From contig CANNZV010002494.1 of the NCBI GenBank assembly GCA_947561585.1, positions 31,818 to 95,817 of the forward strand: a stretch of DNA of 64,000 bases, written 5' to 3'. Below the pieces are notes generated by a model. That model ran no database searches. It saw nothing but the letters and a program-made list of their open reading frames with translations, and was not told where the DNA came from. The DNA is from Caprella mutica. Lineage: Eukaryota > Arthropoda > Malacostraca > Amphipoda > Caprellidae. The position numbers and the translations under genes are program-made. Below are positions 33,662 to 46,990 of the stretch, piece after piece. Within the stretch, counting starts at the first letter, position 1; each line of letters begins with the position of its first letter.

Positions 33662-34261
33662 AGGTCCTCTCCAGGCTCCGGGAAAAAAATGAGTTTATTA
33701 CATAATATAATAGAACTAAGGTCTACGATCATTATTCTGCAAACTACATATAATTTGGTTCAGTATATATTTTATAATTTGTTTTTAAAGTTTTTTAATA
33801 TTCTGTGAGCTACAATTGAGCGAATCACTAATCTGATGCTCAAGAAGAAGATTGTACACTCTTTGTTTTGATTACAAATTTGAATCTTATAAAGAAACCT
33901 TGCGTTTTCGGCCTTTATTTAAATTACTTTAGATATTAATTGTTTCCTAAAGTATATAAAAGTTTCTATTAAAATTTCATTCAATTAAATACCTTTACAC
34001 GAATATTAAATGGATTTATTAAACCTAATACCCAGTTGACAATCAAAACAAATGGTGTACATTCTTTTTCTTCAAGCTGAAAATGTCTTAAATTAGTAAG
34101 TCGGAAGTAAAATAGGTTTTGTAGAGTTTTAATTTTAAAAAACTTTAAAAGCATATTAAATTAAAAATACGCGACCAAATTCGATGCGGTTTGCAGCAAA
34201 ATGATAAGAAACATTAGCCTCGTTAAATAAAGCAATAAAAATATTTGCTTGGAGGGGACCT
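33662..34261. mobile_element. TTAA-flanked 600-bp MITE
   Basis: The left terminus AGGTCCTCTCCAGGC and the right terminus GCTTGGAGGGGACCT are inverted copies with two mismatches. TTAA sits on both sides (33658-33661 and 34262-34265), as for piggyBac-like or Kolobok-like transposition. Non-coding. It is nested in the 10.4-kb element. Confidence 0.8.
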
Positions 34262-34495
34262 TTAATTAAAATTAAAAATTATTTGCTGCATATATTTTGT
34301 ATATGCGTTTTATAAATGCATATATTTTGCATATGCGTTTTATAAATGCATATGCGTTTTATAAAATGCATATGCATTTTATGAAAATGTATATGCATTT
34401 TATGAAAATGTATATTTCAAGCGAATATGCACTAAATATTTATGTGCATATACTGCATAATATGCAGTGCATATTGTCTCAACCCTATTAATAAC

Positions 34496-35465
34496 GTATA
34501 TATTAATATAATCCAAATTTTTAGGATATAATTTAAATAACTCAGACTAGCAGTTTTCATATTAATTCTTCATGTTTTCATTAAATGATGTTAAAATTGT
34601 ATTCATTTATCTCATTTTTTAGATATTGAAATGAACATAAATTATCTACAATGTCAGGTTGAAGTTACATTTTCCCATTAATTTTAGAGAGAGTTAATTC
34701 ATCAGTTTGGTCTTACCACCAACATTGATGGAACATTGTAGTGGGTGGTAACTACACAAAGTAAATAACCCGGTAGTTTAGGAGTTAGTAATTTAGATTG
34801 ATTAATTAATATAGCTAGTGGTCACTATTTAAATAATAAGTATGATAGACTATACGAATAGGAAAGGCATCAGGATATAAAAAGTTAAGTGTAAAGATTA
34901 TGTATTGGTAGACAACAAACACCAGGCTGAAATGTTTAACAAAATGCATGAATAATGGTACCAATATCGAGGCATTTTCTATGTAGACTTATATAGGCAA
35001 TAGTACACATGTACCCTGGTATTTGACTATACATGTATTTCTATTTAATAACTATTACTATTGCACTTCTACTATATTCCAAGTCTCTGTAAATATGCGA
35101 ATATATTAATAATGTATATAATGCAAAATGAGTGAGTGTATATTATAATGTTACCTAATTGCACAACTTAATTAAACAATCTCATCATCTAATGACACAG
35201 AGCTCCGTAAAGTATTTTCCAGTTTTTCAATTCAGTTTTTAAGACATATCACCTACACAGGTGTTCTCGATTCATCAGTCCTATTACTACATTTAAGAAA
35301 TGTTACCTTTTTGTGATTCTGTTGTAATTTTGATTTGTTTTCACTAGTTTTTTAAGTTCACTTTGTTTTTATTTCGTTGGAATTTAAGAAATATAAATTA
35401 GATTCTATAATAAAGTTCGTTTCTTTTCCTGTTTAACACATGTTTAGCAATGAACCAGACAATCA
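34496..35465. other. Intergenic DNA, nothing recognised
   Basis: AT-rich, no supported gene. The text at 34700-34770 is slightly GC-richer but uninformative. Confidence 0.4.
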
Positions 35466-35646
35466 AGGTATGTTTTGCATGCAGCGATTAATTGTTGCAA
35501 TAGTCGCCCAGTAAAAGGAATACATTGAATTAGTGCTGGCGATAATCGCTAGTTGCAAAACAACCCCATAAGAATAACATTGAGCTTGTGCTGGGCGATG
35601 ATCTCTGAGCGATGATCGCAACAATTGCTTCATGTAAAACGTACCT
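35466..35646. mobile_element. Small MITE of the AGGTACGTTTTGCATGC family
   Basis: The left end AGGTATGTTTTGCATGCAGC and the right end (reading inward) AGGTACGTTTTACATGAAGC are inverted copies. TTAA follows on the right (35647-35650); the left target site is altered. The interior is rich in GCGATNATCGC words. Same family as 51601-52230. Confidence 0.8.
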
Positions 35647-35650
35647 TTAA

Positions 35651-36894
35651 CTCCCTTGGTATACCCCCTTAGAAAAGCAGGTACAGGGGTTGCTCAAGGG
35701 TGGAGTTTTTTCAACTTTTTTGAGATCGTTTTGGCAATGGTGATGCGGCACGCGAGACTTAAAAAATTCGAAAATATGGATAAACCACAATTTAATTGAT
35801 ATTTTTTTTAATTTTCCTTTTTGACATATATCACACGTAAATGTAATATATAATGGTTCTATTGATTCAAGAAATTATAATAATAATCTATAATTAATTA
35901 TAAAGCTCTGCTACATCATCTTTATGAGCCACAAATGTGTTAAATAATCACCAAAATATTGAAAAGTATCGATTTCTTCCACATTTTAATTTTCTACTTC
36001 AGGCTCTATTTTTTTTACCTATATATTGTAATAGCTAAATTAGAATGATTATTGGTTATAAAAACCTAACTTTCGAGTCTCAAACTCGGTTCTAGGACAA
36101 CTTGCCGCGGACAATTCACCGTGAGGACAACTCGCCGCGTGATTTTTTTACCGGTGTTTTAATATCATAAATTCAACAAGGATTTATTCCTATACGCTTA
36201 GGAATGACGTATACCAGTTGTTGACTAATTTCTTTATTTCGATTTATTATTGAATGCAATTTACAGGAATTCTGCTCAATTTTAAAATGAAGAAGAAGGC
36301 TAAAATCAAAGTTAAAAAAATCATAAATTTTCCTAATTTATTTATTTCCATAATCTCTATATGCGGATAGCAGAGCATGCAGGGCGGAGCTATAGAACCA
36401 ATAAAATTTGATCATCTCCACCTCATTCATCTATTAGAGACCATACTGAACAGTGCAATTTCCATAGATAATTTTAAGATTTAAACCCTACCTCAAATAT
36501 AGTTCAGACTAGAAAATTTTAGAATCTCTTTATATTTTTAAAAGCAAACCTTCATTAAACCTCCAGAATAGTTCATTCCCTCTTTTAATTGTAGATAGCT
36601 GATTATTATCATTTTTTATATACATTGTTTTTTTATTATTATCTTTATTTTATCATTTATCTTTCACTTTTTAATTTTTGATCATTTCTTTTATCTCCAA
36701 TAAATTTTGTATAATTTTTTTAAACTCATTACAGATAGCTACTTCATGTTCTGAATCGAAACGTCAGTTTTTATAAATTATGAAATTTTTTACTTTTCAA
36801 TTTATTAATTTCATTTGTTGTCATATTTTCTCTGTTAGAATATTTAATGCCGTAAGAATATTAAAGCTATTAATTTAGATTTAAATTAATTATT
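35651..36894. other. Intergenic DNA, nothing recognised
   Basis: A slightly GC-richer repeat-like stretch at 36085-36150 (GGACAACT(C/T)GCCGCG twice) is the only structure seen. Confidence 0.4.
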
Positions 36895-37290
36895 TAACGT
36901 CTGCTTCGAAACGAAGAGCTTTTTAGTTGACGTCAAAATTAAATTAAATACAAGGGACAGGAAGAAGAAGTCAGAAAGCAAAGCTACCTCGTGGATGTGA
37001 TCATTCATTTAGTCAAGGGTTTAACGTCTGTTTCGGAATCCAAGGTTATATTACCACGTTAAAGGATAATAAATTACAATGGACTCTAAGAAGCAGTCAG
37101 AGAAAAAGTAACTCCATATACAGTTACCAACCACCAGTCAATGACTATGCTCATGGATACAGATAGGCTACCCGATGAATTATGTCACTTACCAAGTAAT
37201 GTGACATAAAAGTGAGACAAGCACCGATGAATGCCCTCAAGGATGGAAGAGGAAAATGAAGAGGTGATGGTAAATTAAGTCTACTAAAAA
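36895..37290 (-). repeat. LINE-tail-like repeat, copies in reverse orientation
   Basis: On the minus strand this reads the same blocks as copies A, B, C and D (ACCATCACCTCTTCATTTTC, CTTGGTAAGTGAC, GACTGCTTCTT, AGACGTTAAA). Two ends are present: one finishing at about 37020 (AACGTCTGTTTCGG on +) and one at about 36897 (AACGTCTGCTTCGAAACGA). This suggests two overlapping or consecutive insertions. Confidence 0.75.
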
Positions 37291-38365
37291 AATCTGATCT
37301 CCTAGTTGAAGATCATAAATGTCCTCTTAAACTGCAAGTAGAGTTAAAAACTGACAAGGTAGAAATTAAAAAGAATTTTGTGAAAACCAGTATTTTTCGG
37401 CATGTTTCTTTTCTCTACTAGAATTGTTGTTAAATATCTTCCTGACCTTGATCTTCAATGGCTTTTGAGCTTTGATAGTAAAGTTTTGAATGAATAAATT
37501 GTTCAAAAGAACTGGGAAGTTCATGCTTCATTTTTTGCCTACTAACCATTGCCCATTTGTTTATAAAATATTGTTTTCTATGTCCCATGATTAAATTCTT
37601 GCATACAATATACACATGAAATGTTTGGTGCAGTTGCATTTCGATCTGCATGGGCCAATCTCTTGCAGTCCCAAGCCCAAACTTGTATAAAGTGTGTCAT
37701 GAATGATGATTGACCTATATTAAATATCATAAAAAAAGCAAGATTGAAAATTAAATACGATGAAATATCGTGGTTTATATCTTAGCACTCATTAATGAAT
37801 ATTTAAGTATAACAAACCAAACTATTCTAACTCTCAAAGCTGTGGAAAATTTGACAATACAATTGTTGCAAAAAATCATGAAACCTGCAATGATACAGTT
37901 AAAACTTTTCCATCTTTTCCCCCATATTTCGTTAGGTTTGCGATGCAAAATAGTTTGATCGAAGAAATTATTCCTAAATACTGTTTAAGGTATAATACTT
38001 TAGATAATCTCGAAGTTATAAGTAGGCAAATACGCTAAGCGCTATTTAGCTTAAGTTACATGTTGTAAAACATATAATATAATGAATGATACGAATTTTT
38101 TCTTATATTTTGAAAGAATTGTTGAAGAAATTAAAATACATGTCATATTGTTATTACTGGCTTAATAGTAATGTTAACTTTAATCGAAAGGAAAATTTCG
38201 TATTCGACATTATTTTACTGGAATTGTTTTTAAATATTCAAAAAAATCACTAATTGGTATCTATGTAGTCATTTACTATTCACTAATTGGCATCTTTTTT
38301 CTTACTACGTGTGGGAGGTGCTTATATTATGCAACGTTGTCAAATCTCAAAATATTGACTGAAAA
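37291..38365. other. Intergenic DNA with an unassigned minus-strand frame
   Basis: A 73-codon frame at 37430-37651 (minus) includes SSFEQFIHSKLYYQS but matches nothing I recognise. It may be a transposase relic. Nothing else is supported. Confidence 0.3.
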
Positions 38366-38480
38366 CTCCACGGTTTTTGCTAATAAATTTCAAAGTGACC
38401 TCGTTTATTCTTTCCCCCATAATACCACCCCACACTTCAATGGCATACAGCAAATAAGGCATGACTAGAGAATCATAAAG
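38366..38480 (-). pseudogene. LINE reverse-transcriptase 3' fragment
   Basis: The minus strand encodes LYDSLVMPYLLYAIEVWGG, then a stretch with ERINEVTLKFISKNRG. This is the typical post-RT segment of Jockey/CR1-like elements (compare ISYAIELWYN in the LINE at 24630). It is a short orphan fragment in opposite orientation to that LINE. Confidence 0.75.
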
Positions 38481-39352
38481 TTTTCACAGAAATATTATAG
38501 TTAAAAATATATATAATATCTTGGATATTGAATTGAACAGGTTTTCACTTTTAGAATTCATTAATTTCATGTTTAATCATTATTCAATATTGAAATAGTA
38601 TGGAAGAATACTTTGCTCACACTATTAATGAAGGTAGCAATTAATTTAAAAAACAAATTTATTTTATGAATAATAAATGTATAATTATATATTCGTTAGT
38701 TTGATTTCTATTGAGATAAAGAAAATTGGACAAGTACCAATTCTACCAAACATGTTCCATTTCTGTTCGTTTGGCGGTTGGTATTTTGTGACTTTGGTTT
38801 ATAAATAATTTAGTTAGAGCCTAGAGTTGGAGTCGAATATCCATAATGAGAGGTTGTGTATTATGCTCGTTTTCAACTTTCTGGAAATAATTAATGGATG
38901 TTTATTAGCGTCATTGAGGTTAATATGTTATGAAATGGTGTTGAAAACTGTAGTTATTAAATGTGACAGTGTTTAGGTATTATCCCATTTATATTCTAAG
39001 TTCAATTAGTAACAAATGCCTAGGCAGCAGAGCTATAGGTGGAATGGCATCGATCTGTTTGACTCCAAATGATTACTTAAACATTTTAAAATAAACAAGC
39101 ATAAAAAATCTGATATTTTAAATATAACTAGTCTAAGTAGGTACCATTCTTCCTATCGGTATTTTATTTAATTAAATGATCTGGTGTTCGTGTTTTCAAA
39201 TGAAGTTGGAAATAAGTACCTACCTAGTTACTATCTAGTTTAGTAGTTACGCTAACCAGAATAATGATTAGTTAAGTAAGAAAACATGATATCTGAAATT
39301 AAGATTTTTCTGCAAAATGACGTGATCTAAATGTTAGTTCAATCTACAAGTT
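38481..39352. other. Intergenic DNA, nothing recognised
   Basis: AT-rich, no supported feature. Confidence 0.4.
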
Positions 39353-40185
39353 AATTTCGCGCCACTTCAATGTTGTGAGATTCGTTCAACATTGTTATTT
39401 AAATTTAATAGATAATTTCGCGCCACTTCAATGTTGTGAGATTCGTTCAACATCAATGTTGTGAGATTCGTTCAACATTGTTATTTAAATTTAATAGATA
39501 ATTTCGCGCCACTCCAATGTTGTGAGATTCGTTGTTATTTAAATTTAATAGATAATTTCGCGCCACTTCAATGTTGTGAGATTCGTTCAACATTGTTATT
39601 TAAATTTAATAGATAATTTCGCGCCACTTCAATGTTGTGAGATTCGTTTAACATTGTTATTTAAATTTAATAGATAATTTCGCGCCACTCCAATGTTGTG
39701 AGATTCGTTCAACATTGTTATTTAAATTTAATAGATAATTTCCCGCTACTTCAATGTTGTGAGATTCGTTCAACATTGTTATTTAAATTTAATAGATAAT
39801 TTCGCACCACTTCAATGTTGTGAGATTTGTTCAACATTGTTATTTGAATTTAATAGATAATTTCGCGCCACTTCAATGTTGTGAGATTCGTTTAACATTG
39901 TTATTTAAATTTAATAGATAATTTGGCGCCACTTCAATGTTGTGAGATTCGTTCAACATTGTTATTTAAATTTAATAGATAATTTCGCGCCACTTCAATG
40001 TTGTGAGATTCGTTCAACATTGTTATTTAAATTTAATAGATAATTTCGCGCCACTTCAATGTTGTGAGATTCGTTTAACATTGTTATTTATATTTAATAG
40101 ATAATTTCACGCCACTTCAATGTTGTGAGATTCGTTTAACATTGTTATTTAAATTTAATAGATAATTTCGCGCCACTTCAATGTT
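39353..40185. repeat. 61-bp satellite array, about 13 units
   Basis: Each unit contains TTTCGCGCCACTTCAATGTT, GTGAGATTCGTTCAACATTG and TTATTTAAATTTAATAGATA. The period is exactly 61 between most units, with one partial duplication near 39453 and one unit shortened near 39530. Units are almost identical, so the array is young or homogenised. Confidence 0.97.
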
Positions 40186-41100
40186 CATCATTTGTTAGTT
40201 GAAACTATTAGATAATTTCACTCAAACTGGAATTTTGTGTGAATTGTTCTTGCAGCATTGTTAGCTCAATATACTAGTTTATTTTTCTCAGCATTGTTAG
40301 TTTTAAACATCAAAAATCACCAGTGATTGACATTGATGAATAAAAAATCCCTTAGGCAATATGGACACATGAAAATTTTTATTAAGTGATATGGATACAT
40401 TGTCACCACAACCAAGGCTACATCGATAGAAGAATCGTGCAAATTCGTCCATAAATTTCTTAATTTTGATACAAAAATTGAATGATATATACTAGACTAA
40501 CATATTTACTTTTCTAAAACCGTCACTTGTGCATTGTAATATAGTGGATAGAATACTACCTTGATAGGTCTTATTAGAAATACTACAGGTCTTCCATAAG
40601 GCTCATATTACAAGCAATTTGCATATGCAGGCATTTTGCATATTGCAGGCATTTAATATCTACTTTCCAGATTGATAATGAAGTCAACAGATTATATGAG
40701 GGGAAACCTCAATTTAATTATGCGGAATTCAATTTTACAATAATTGTTTTGTCTTATCATCTTATCAAAGAACAACTGCAATCCCAGTTTGACAGGGAAT
40801 TTTATGGATGCATCTCAGGTAAATATAATGTGATATTAAAAAAATTTCTTTTCACTATCAGAAACTCTCATTTTATAAATATAAACACTCCTTATAAATT
40901 TTATTGAGTGTTACCTAAATTAATATTAAGTTTGGTAGAAAATTGAGATATGATATAAATAATTAAAAAGTGCAAGTAATTGTTACTACCATTCGATATT
41001 TTTATAATAAATTAATTAGATATTTAGTCTGTTACTGATTACAATTATTTTGTTTCAATGAAACAATATTTGTGAACTATAATGATATAACACAATAGGT
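40186..41100. other. Intergenic DNA, nothing recognised
   Basis: Degenerate continuation of the satellite to about 40310, then AT-rich DNA. GCATATGCAGGCATTTTGCA at 40622 resembles the hAT-like subterminal words but has no partner. Confidence 0.4.
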
Positions 41101-41487
41101 CTTATTACGTCGCAGATTAATCACTAATGCAAATCGATTAAGTGTAAGACATGTCTCTTATTCATTTCTCCTGTCATATGTAGAATATAATCCAAGAACA
41201 TCTTTGTTAATTTGTTTGTTCATTTTCGGATAAGTTGTTGTCGCCGTTACTTAAGCAGGTGGGATAATTTAGAAAAAAATGATTGTAAATAGAATGCGTT
41301 ATTTACCATTCAAATTATTTTTTTATTTTCTAACCTGCATGAGTTACGGCGAAGGGCGAATCTGCTTATCTGGAAACGACTAATTATATTACCAAAGTCA
41401 CTCCTAAAGTATTTTCTATGCCAGGAGAAATAAAAGAGAGATATGTCTTACACTTATTCGATTGTCACTAGTCTGAGACATTATAAG
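41101..41487. mobile_element. Foldback MITE
   Basis: The left arm (41101-41250) and the right arm (41340-41487) pair imperfectly over about 150 bases. AAGTGTAAGACATGTCTCTT at 41140 corresponds to the reverse complement of 41435-41455. No coding capacity. Confidence 0.75.
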
Positions 41488-41584
41488 AGCGATGTATGTC
41501 TGTATTTATAAAATAAATGTATCTACAGTAGACTGAATAATCTGAATTTATTGACCAGACTCGCCAGATGTTGTGGTATTTGTT

Positions 41585-41668
41585 ATGGAGGTACCTACTA
41601 CCTTCGGAGGAAAGTCCTTGAAGCCACCACTAGTGGATATTTCTGAAGGCATCATCAATATTGTCGAC
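41585..41668 (+). CDS. Candidate first coding exon of an unidentified gene
   Basis: The ATG at 41585 opens 28 codons (start MEVPTTFGGKSLKPPL) ending exactly at a strong donor, GTCGAC|GTAAGTA (GT at 41669). Codon use is more balanced than the surroundings. No downstream exon could be linked with confidence. The family is not recognised. It may be a real gene start or a chance frame with a donor. Confidence 0.35.
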
Positions 41669-41669
41669 G

Positions 41670-43359
41670 TAAGTATATAATTTTTAATTATAAATAATTT
41701 AAATATCATGTCTGAAATATTAAATAATTTGCTATGCAGAAATATTCCTATTATGCATAAATAAGGGAAATGTATTCAATTTTAAATATTTTATATTGTT
41801 ACAAGTATTTATATGTCTTAATCAATATGATCGATTTGAATTAGATCATTTTAATTGAATAAACTAAATAATATCCTACTGAATTGGCAGAATTGTTAAT
41901 ATTATATACAGCTTATTATCACAGAATGTTGAACAATTTTTTTATTGTGGGACATTTCTGAAATCGAAACTGATCTGAATAGGAAGAAAGCCAGCACCTT
42001 GTGGTGAACTTGGACTTGCAGTTCAACTCTGATCTATGCTGTTAAGTATGAAAAACCAACCACCTAAAACGTTGTATTCTAAAATGTGAATAATAAGTTA
42101 ACGTCCTGCTTGAAAGCTGACGGAGTTTGTTTCTAAATCTGCATGGTCATAGTATACAATCTTCAGTAGGTATAGATAACCTTATGAAACATGCAATGTG
42201 TGAGATTTCGTACACAGTACAATATCCAGCACCTCCTCGAAAACCTCTAAGTTCTCTACTCCTCGCAAATTTGAGCCATAAATATATCCAAATGAATAAT
42301 TCCATGAAATAACTTTTAAAAACAGCTATCAATGACCTTATTCTCAAGCAATATTATCGTAACGTACCATTTATATATCATTGATATAATTATATAATAA
42401 GGTTGTTTGAAATATATGAACTACAAAAATATAGTATTTGTGCAGTGGAAGTAGTTGTATAAAGAATCAATATGGTTTTGAAATTAGTTTCAATTAAATC
42501 AGTTGGTAACGAATCTCCTTTTGTATCATACATGATAGTTTAAGAGACTCGCATTTTAAGGGTGGTTACTCTAACCGATTCCTGGAGCCTTTGTTATCAA
42601 TTAGGAATGGCGGTAATCTATTAATTGCTGATGTAGAACTAAGATGAAGAAGATTTTGCCAATGTTTGCTTCTCAGTTCATTTAGAATCTGTTGATTGTA
42701 AATATTTTTATGATATTATTCTAATTCTGTTTTATGTATCGGTTAGGTTATAAGTAAGTCTCATGCTACCTTTAAAATTTAATTGCCCAAAAACTAATTA
42801 AGAAGTTAAGGTTTTTATTTTATATTTAATAATATATTATCAATATACTTTCCCAACATATCTGAAGTCATGTTGGGAAAAATAAGCTTTTAGATCTTTC
42901 TAATTACGAGGCTTAACAATGAAAACTTTATTTATCAAATTTAATTATTTTTATGGAGATACATAAAAAAGAAGGTTTACATTAATTGGCCTGAAATTTG
43001 TAAATCCGCAAATCTAATTCAGATATGTTAAAAAAGTAATGTGATTTGTAATGAAAAATGTATATGTGCATAAACAATAATGATAAATATTTGGAAATAT
43101 ATTAATCCCAATATAAACTTCAAAACAATACTATACAAATCAACCAGACATCTGCTATTTTAGTCTTTGTGTAATTATTTTTAGAGGTAGCTTTCAATTA
43201 CCTACATCATAGTTTAATTCTATTTTCCTAAGGGGTGTATTATATTTTAAATTGTGTCACATGCTTATGGAAAACTTTATATTTTGTATTCATTCTTGTT
43301 CATTAAACATTTTTTTCAAATGCATTTGATTTTCAATTAAACCTTCAACTGTGAATTAA
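41670..43359. other. Intergenic or intronic DNA, nothing recognised
   Basis: Short frames at 42127-42347 on both strands have no recognisable product. Confidence 0.4.
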
Positions 43360-43541
43360 CCAACAATGATGATTATATTGATCAGCCTTGTTGACTACAT
43401 CGACTAACAAAGTTGGTAAAGTTGACAACCAATGCTGACTAGTATATGGGCCAACATTGATGATTATATTGATCAGCCTTGTTGACTACATCGACTAACA
43501 AAGTTGGTAAAGTTGACAACCAATGCTGACTAGTATAGGGG
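43360..43541. repeat. 91-bp tandem duplication at the edge of the 22-bp satellite
   Basis: A segment starting CCAACAATGATGATTATATT and containing GTTGACTACATCGACTAACA is repeated with a 91-base period (43360 and 43451). A third start at 43542 leads into the satellite. Confidence 0.93.
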
Positions 43542-46500
43542 CCAACATTGATGGTAAATTGATTAACATTGTTGATCATATTGACCAACATTGTTCATTA
43601 TATCAACCAACATTGTTCATTATACTTACCATAATGTTCATTATATCAACCAACATTGTTCATTATATCAACCAACAATGTTCATTATACTTACAAACAA
43701 TGTTCATTATACTTACCAACATTGTTCATTATACTTACCAACATTGTTCATTATACTTACCAACAATGTTCATTATATCAACCAACATTGTTCATTATAT
43801 CAACCAACAATGTTCATTATACTTACAAACAATGTTCATTATACTTACCAACATTGTTCATTATATCAACCAACATTGTTCATTATACTTACCAAAAATG
43901 TTCATTATACTTACCAACAATGTTCATTATATCAACCAACAATGTTCATTATACTTACCAACAATGTTCATTATACTTACCAACAATGTTCATTATACTT
44001 ACCAACAATGTTCATTATACTTACCAACAATGTTCATTATACTTACCAACATTGTTCATTATATCAACCAACAATGTTCATCATACTTACCAACAATGTT
44101 CATTATACTTACCAACATTGTTCATTATATCAACCAACATTGTTCATTATACTTACCAACAATGTTCATTATATCAACCAACAATGTTCATTATACTTAC
44201 CAACAATGTTCATTATACTTACCAACATTGTTCATTATATCAACCAACAATGTTCATTATATCAACCAACATTGTTCATTATACTTACCAACATTGTTCA
44301 TTATACTTACCAACATTGTTCATTATATCAACCAACAATGTTCATTATATCAACCAACATTGTTCATTATACTTACCAACATTGTTCATTATATCAACCA
44401 ACAATGTTCATTATACTTACCAACAATGTTCATTATACTTACCAACAATGTTCATTATATCAACCAACAATGTTCATTATACTTACCAACATTGTTCATT
44501 ATACTTACCAACATTGTTCATTATACTTACCAACAATGTTCATTATACTTACCAACAATGTTCATTATACTTACCAACAATGTTCATTATATCAACCAAC
44601 AATGTTCATTATACTTACCAACATTGTTCATTATACTTACCAACATTGTTCATTATACTTACCAACATTGTTCATTATATCAACCAACAATGTTCATTAT
44701 ACTTACCAACAATGTTCATTATACTTACCAACAATGTTCATTATATCAACCAACATTGTTCATTATACTTACAACAATGTTCATTATATCAACCAACAAT
44801 GTTCATTATACTTACCAACAATGTTCATTATATCAACCAACAATGTTCATTATACTTACCAACAATGTTCATTATATCAACCAACATTGTTCATTATACT
44901 TACAACAATGTTCATTATATCAACCAACAATGTTCATTATACTTACCAACAATGTTCATTATATCAACCAACATTGTTCATTATACTTACAACAATGTTC
45001 ATTATATCAACCAACATTGTTCATTATACTTACCAACAATGTTCATTATACTTACCAACAATGTTCATTATACTTACCAACAATGTTCATTATATCAACC
45101 AACATTGTTCATTATACTTACAACAATGTTCATTATATCAACTAACAATGTTCATTATACTTACCAACAATGTTCATTATATCAACCAACAATGTTCATT
45201 ATACTAACAAACAATGTTCATTATACTTACCAACAATGTTCATTATACTTACCAACAATGTTCATTATACTTACCAACATTGTTCATTATATCAACCAAC
45301 AATGTTCATTATACTTACCAACATTGTTCATTATATCAACCAACAATGTTCATTATACTTACCAACATTGTTCATTATATCAACCAACAATGTTCATTAT
45401 ACTTACCAACATTGTTCATTATACTTACCAACAATGTTCATTATACTTACCAACATTGTTCATTATATCAACCAACAATGTTCATTATACTTACCAACAT
45501 TGCTCATTATATCAACCAACAATGTTCATTATACTTACCAACATTGTTCATTATATCAACCAACAATGTTCATTATACTTACCAACATTGTTCATTATAT
45601 CAACCAACAATGTTCATTATACTTACCAACAATGTTCATTATATCAACCAACAATGTTCATTATACTTACCAACATTGTTCATTATATCAACCAACAATG
45701 TTCATTATACTTACCAACAATGTTCATTATACTTACCAACAATGTTCATTATATCAACCAACAATGTTCATTATACTTACCAACATTGTTCATTATATCA
45801 ACCAACAATGTTCATTATACTTACCAACAATGTTCATTATATCAACCAACAATGTTCATTATACTTACCAACATTGTTCATTATATCAACCAACAATGTT
45901 CATTATACTTACCAACAATGTTCATTATACTTACCAACAATGTTCATTATATCAACCAACAATGTTCATTATACTTACCAACATTGTTCATTATATCAAC
46001 CAACAATGTTCATTATACTTACCAACATTGTTCATTATACTTACCAACATTGTTCATTATATCAACCAACAATGTTCATTATACTTACCAACAATGTTCA
46101 TTATACTTACCAACAATGTTCATTATATCAACCAACAATGTTCATTATACTTACCAACATTGTTCATTATATCAACCAACAATGTTCATTATACTTACCA
46201 ACAATGTTCATTATACTTACCAACATTGTTCATTATATCAACCAACAATGTTCATTATACTTACCAACAATGCTCATTATACTTACCAACAATGTTCATT
46301 ATATCAACCAACAATGTTCATTATACTTACCAACATTGTTCATTATATCAACCAACAATGTTCATTATACTTACCAACATTGTTCATTATACTTACCAAC
46401 ATTGTTCATTATATCAACCAACAATGTTCATTATACTTACCAACAATGTTCATTATACTTACCAACAATGTTCATTATATCAACCAACAATGTTCATTAT

Positions 46501-46990
46501 ACTTACCAACATTGTTCATTATATCAACCAGCAATGTTCATTATACTTACCAACATTGTTCATTATACTTACCAACATTGTTCATTATATCAACCAACAA
46601 TGTTCATTATACTTACCAACAATGTTCATTATACTTACCAACAATGTTCATTATATCAACCAACATTGTTCATTATACTTACCAACAATGTTCATTATAT
46701 CAACCAACAATGTTCATTATACTTACCAACAATGTTCATTATACTTACCTACAATGTTCATTATACTTACCAACAATGTTCATTATACTTACCAACATTG
46801 TTCATTATATCAACCAACAATGTTCATTATACTTACCAACAATGTTCATTATATTTACCAACATTGTTCATTATATCAACCAACAATGTTCATTATACTT
46901 ACCAACATTGTTCATTATACTTACCAACATTGTTCATTATATCAACCAACAATGTTCATTATACTTACCAACATTGTTCATTAAATCAAC
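43542..46990. repeat. 22-bp satellite, about 155 units
   Basis: The unit is CAACAWTGTTCATTATAYYWAC in degenerate form. Two positions vary as discrete states: the central A or T in AACAWTGTT, and the suffix ACTTAC or ATCAAC. Other mutations are rare. A few units lack one base (TTACAACAATG). Since 22 is not a multiple of 3 and the unit lacks stops in the + frames, very long false frames (up to 1122 codons) result. No protein is credible. Confidence 0.98.

Larger units (their letters stand above)
24065..34487. mobile_element. 10.4-kb nested element with hAT-like ends and 8-bp duplication
   Basis: The left terminus TAGGGTTGTGAC (24065-24076) and the right terminus GTCTCAACCCTA (34476-34487) are inverted copies with one mismatch. 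TTAATAAC flanks both sides exactly (24057-24064 and 34488-34495). Both subterminal regions are packed with GCATATGCA-type words (24080-24200 and 34290-34475). Removing the elements nested inside leaves about 1.3 kb, a plausible size for a non-autonomous hAT element. Superfamily is inferred from the duplication length and terminus style. Confidence 0.8.
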
